DNA of 64,000 bases, taken from positions 1 through 64,000 of the forward strand of contig PXYT01000010.1 in assembly GCA_003023725.1 (NCBI GenBank), written 5' to 3'. The position numbers were made by a program, and so were the translations under genes. Shown one piece after another: positions 61,776 to 64,000 of this stretch. This DNA is from Sulfobacillus benefaciens. GTDB lineage: Bacteria > Bacillota > Sulfobacillia > Sulfobacillales > Sulfobacillaceae. The notes beneath the pieces were generated by a model. The model was not told the origin of the DNA and did not search any database. It saw only the letters and a list, made by a program, of their open reading frames with translations. Position 1 is the stretch's first letter. The number at the start of each line of letters is the position of its first letter.

Positions 61776-62732
61776 GTGAAGTTCGTCGACATCTTAACAC
61801 AGACCTCGCCGGATGATCCCACGGTATTGGTCGTTAACCCCCATTCGCGCACCGGACGGGAACGATTCGAGGACGTGAAGCAGGCGTTGGAAGGCGCGAT
61901 GAACGTGGTCGACGCCGTTTTACCTGATAACGAGGCCGAATTTCGGGATGTCATCGAATCTTATTGCCATCAGCGAATTCGCCGCTTTATCATCGGGGGT
62001 GGCGACGGAACGCTATCGGCGGCAGCGAATATATTGGCATACCGACCAGTGGTTGTGGGGGTATTGCCACTGGGAACTGGGAATACCTTCTTTTCCGGCT
62101 TGAACTTGCCGACATCCTTGCCCCGCCTTATTGACGTGTTGGCTTCGGGGCCAGTGGTTCCTATAGACCTGGGGCTCGCCGAAACCGACACGACGCACCG
62201 GTACTTTTTAAATACGGCGACTTTAGGGGTCAGCGAACGTCTAACGCAGCTATTAACGGGGGAGTCGAAGCGGAAACTGGGTTGGCTGGCGTGGCCCAAA
62301 GGGGTGCGCAAGGCCATCATGCAAACCCCGGTTTTCCAGGTACGTCTTGAATACTGGAACCGTGTCGACATCTTTCGGACTCGTCAACTCATCATAGCCA
62401 AGGGCCGAAATCTGGCGGGACCGGTATTCATGCTGGACCACGCATCGTATCAGGACGGACACGTGCATGTGTTTAGCCTGGGAGGCAAGGACTGGTGGTC
62501 ATTGTTCAAGGTAGCAGGGCGGCTGGTATTGGGAAGGCAGATCAGCGATCGTTCCGCGCATTACTGTGCCGTGAAAGAAGTCCATGTGACGACCGATCCG
62601 CCAATGGCGATAGATATCGATGGCGATGTTTGGGGAAGGACTCCATGCCGCTTTACGGCGCATCCCCGGGGGTTGTGGGTGGTGGCGCGGTTCAATGTGA
62701 AAACCTCTTACGGGATTCAGGGCGTCTCATAG
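61776..62732 (+). CDS. Diacylglycerol/lipid kinase family protein
   Basis: 318 residues of the DAGK catalytic-domain (DgkB/YegS-like) family, which phosphorylates lipids or related alcohols. GGGDGTLSAAANIL and LPLGTGNTF are the two ATP-binding signatures. VNPHSRTGRERF marks the N-terminal strand, and the C-terminal beta domain ends ITTPEG-like IDGDVWGRTPC. GTG 61776 has only a weak purine run upstream. The specific substrate is not identifiable. Divergent from the HisA-like gene. Confidence 0.88.
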   Translation: MKFVDILTQTSPDDPTVLVVNPHSRTGRERFEDVKQALEGAMNVVDAVLPDNEAEFRDVIESYCHQRIRRFIIGGGDGTLSAAANILAYRPVVVGVLPLGTGNTFFSGLNLPTSLPRLIDVLASGPVVPIDLGLAETDTTHRYFLNTATLGVSERLTQLLTGESKRKLGWLAWPKGVRKAIMQTPVFQVRLEYWNRVDIFRTRQLIIAKGRNLAGPVFMLDHASYQDGHVHVFSLGGKDWWSLFKVAGRLVLGRQISDRSAHYCAVKEVHVTTDPPMAIDIDGDVWGRTPCRFTAHPRGLWVVARFNVKTSYGIQGVS

Positions 62733-62786
62733 AGAGGAGAGGCAAGTTATGTGCGTTATCGGCACACTGTTCTTTCGTTTTAGGGT

Positions 62787-62804
62787 TTGTGAATTAGTTC
62801 ACAA
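62787..62804. promoter_or_regulatory. Rex-type redox operator upstream of cydA
   Basis: TTGTGAATTAGTTCACAA is a perfect palindrome (7-4-7) matching the Rex consensus of Bacillus-type regulators. Rex senses NADH/NAD+ and represses cytochrome bd genes in known species. The site overlaps a possible -35 (TTGTGA) with TAAAGT 16 bases on at 62809-62814. Confidence 0.85.
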
Positions 62805-62980
62805 CAACTAAAGTGAGTACATTTTCTTCCCCAAAAATCGAACAGATCTAGCACTCATAGGCTCTGAACCCGCGAGTTTATGTGTGTTATACCTGTTATA
62901 GCCGTTTCGGTTTGAACTCTATAGTCTCCCCGTGTGGAAGGCCAATCCATATGGGATTGACAGGCAAAGGAGGGAAAAAG

Positions 62981-64000
62981 ATGACCCAATTGGGTTGGGC
63001 CGAATTGCAGTTCGGAGTAACAACCATATTTCACTTTTTTTTCGTGCCGGTAACGATCGGATTGTCATTCCTTATCGCGATTTTGGAAACGATTTATGTG
63101 CGGACAAAAAATCAAGTCTATCGGGATTTGGCGAAGTTTTGGGGTCATTTGTTTCTCATTAACTTTGCCGTTGGGGTTGTCACGGGACTTCTTCAGGAAT
63201 TCCAATTTGGCTTGGACTGGGCCACCTATTCCAAGTTCGTGGGAGCGGTTTTTGGCGCGCCACTGGCTGTGGAAGCGCTGGCCGCGTTTTTCCTGGAATC
63301 AACCTTTATCGGAGCGTGGGCTTTCGGTTGGGACCGCCTCTCTGCCAGAGCGCACGCTGTGGCCATCTGGCTAGTGGTGCTGGGCACGAGTTTGTCGGCA
63401 TTTTGGATTCTCACGGCCAATTCGTGGATGCAGGAGCCTGTTGGCTACGCGATTTCTCATGGCAGAGCCGTCATGACTAGCTTTGGGGACATTTTAACGA
63501 ACCCTCAGTTATGGGTGGAATTTCCGCATACGGAACTGGCGGCCCTGTTGACCGGTTCGTTTTTTATGCTGGCCATCAGCGCGTATCAGATTTGGCGAAA
63601 GAAGAACGTCGAGGCTTTTTCGCGTTCTTTCAGGGTGTCTACCATTGTCGCGGCGATTACGAGTGTTTTGGTTATTTTTGTCGGAGACGCTCAAGCGGCA
63701 CACTTGGTTAAGGCACAGCCCATGAAGCTGGCTGCGGCGGAAGCATTGTGGAATACGAGTTCAAAGCATGCTCCCTGGAGTGTGGTCGCGACAATTAATG
63801 CAAAGAATCACACGGACCCTTTTCAGATTCAAATTCCCGAGTTGTTGACTTTGTTAGCCTATAAAAGACTGTCCGGAGCCGTTGAAGGAATTAACCAAGT
63901 CCAGGCTCAGATGGTGCATCGTTACGGACCCGGAAATTACATCCCGCCTGTGGCGGTGACCTTTTACTCGTTCCGGACCATGATTTTCGCCGGAACGGCA
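62981..64000 (+). CDS. cydA: Cytochrome bd ubiquinol oxidase subunit I (partial, runs off window)
   Basis: Respiratory quinol oxidase subunit; the first 340 residues are present, and the gene continues past the edge. Several transmembrane segments are visible. His18 (TIFHFFFVPVTIG) and His183 (EFPHTELAALL) are the expected heme ligands; EALAAFFLESTFIGAWAFG and FWILTANSWMQEPVGY are family hallmarks. The quinone-binding loop region appears short, ending NYIPPVAVTFYSFR. ATG 62981 has AAAGGAGGG upstream. A Rex operator 177 bases upstream suggests redox control. Confidence 0.96.
   Translation, partial: MTQLGWAELQFGVTTIFHFFFVPVTIGLSFLIAILETIYVRTKNQVYRDLAKFWGHLFLINFAVGVVTGLLQEFQFGLDWATYSKFVGAVFGAPLAVEALAAFFLESTFIGAWAFGWDRLSARAHAVAIWLVVLGTSLSAFWILTANSWMQEPVGYAISHGRAVMTSFGDILTNPQLWVEFPHTELAALLTGSFFMLAISAYQIWRKKNVEAFSRSFRVSTIVAAITSVLVIFVGDAQAAHLVKAQPMKLAAAEALWNTSSKHAPWSVVATINAKNHTDPFQIQIPELLTLLAYKRLSGAVEGINQVQAQMVHRYGPGNYIPPVAVTFYSFRTMIFAGTA

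Noticed and set aside
62749-62811. 20-codon ORF with GAGGAG upstream of cydA
   Set aside because: Very short, and it runs through the Rex operator; most likely chance.
1-64000. CRISPR arrays, tRNA or rRNA genes, insertion sequences, prophage
   Set aside because: No regular repeat-spacer pattern, cloverleaf sequence, transposase, integrase or phage gene was seen on either strand.

Overview
The window looks like a chromosomal segment of a spore-forming, Gram-positive Firmicute. The gene content (spoIIP, a gerA-type germinant receptor operon, yqfC/yqfD, a DoxX-like membrane protein, cytochrome bd) and the moderate base composition fit Sulfobacillus or a close relative. That genus assignment is inference from memory and was not checked against a database. 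Strong Shine-Dalgarno sequences, frequent GTG and TTG starts, a leucine T-box, a CIRCE operator and a Rex-type operator all fit Firmicutes.

Layout. 1-3557: a leader-like stretch and a large cyclic-di-GMP protein (EAL, GAF-like and GGDEF domains) on the minus strand. 3755-6713: T-box-controlled leuS and a small membrane protein. 6740-10281 (minus): a NitT/TauT-type ABC transporter (fused permease, ATPase) with an Hsp20 chaperone. 10537-15941: a soluble PAS histidine kinase converging on a gerA-gerC-gerB operon. 16055-22032: holA, rpsT and spoIIP, then an accessory block with fdhD, an R2-like diiron protein, a probable frameshifted remnant, a DoxX-like protein and an anchored protein of unknown function.

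22183-52481 is a long, nearly continuous plus-strand housekeeping block: lepA, hemW, hrcA, grpE, dnaJ, prmA, rsmE, rpsU, yqeY, yqfC, yqfD, phoH, pgpH, ybeY, dgkA, a CorC-like protein, cdd, era, recO, glyQ, glyS, ppsR, ppdK, dnaG, sigA. The order closely follows the corresponding Bacillus subtilis region. Departures are the missing gpr, dnaK and mtaB, an added 50-residue CxxC protein before rpsU, and a divergent insert (30826-33721) with an unknown lipoprotein, a two-gene radical-SAM cassette and a possible small ORF.

52785-64000 is looser: asnB (probably starting at AUC), a DUF2508-like protein, a DsrE-family protein, a TPR protein, ppc, folE, a HisA-like protein lacking one catalytic Asp, a lipid-kinase-like protein, and the start of cydA behind a perfect Rex box.

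Functional links: ppsR and ppdK form a regulator-target pair for PEP/pyruvate interconversion, with ppc further on supplying the other PEP route. hrcA with CIRCE controls the truncated heat-shock operon. dnaG and sigA share a leader that contains its own promoter and intrinsic terminator. I found no tRNA, rRNA, CRISPR array, insertion sequence or prophage.
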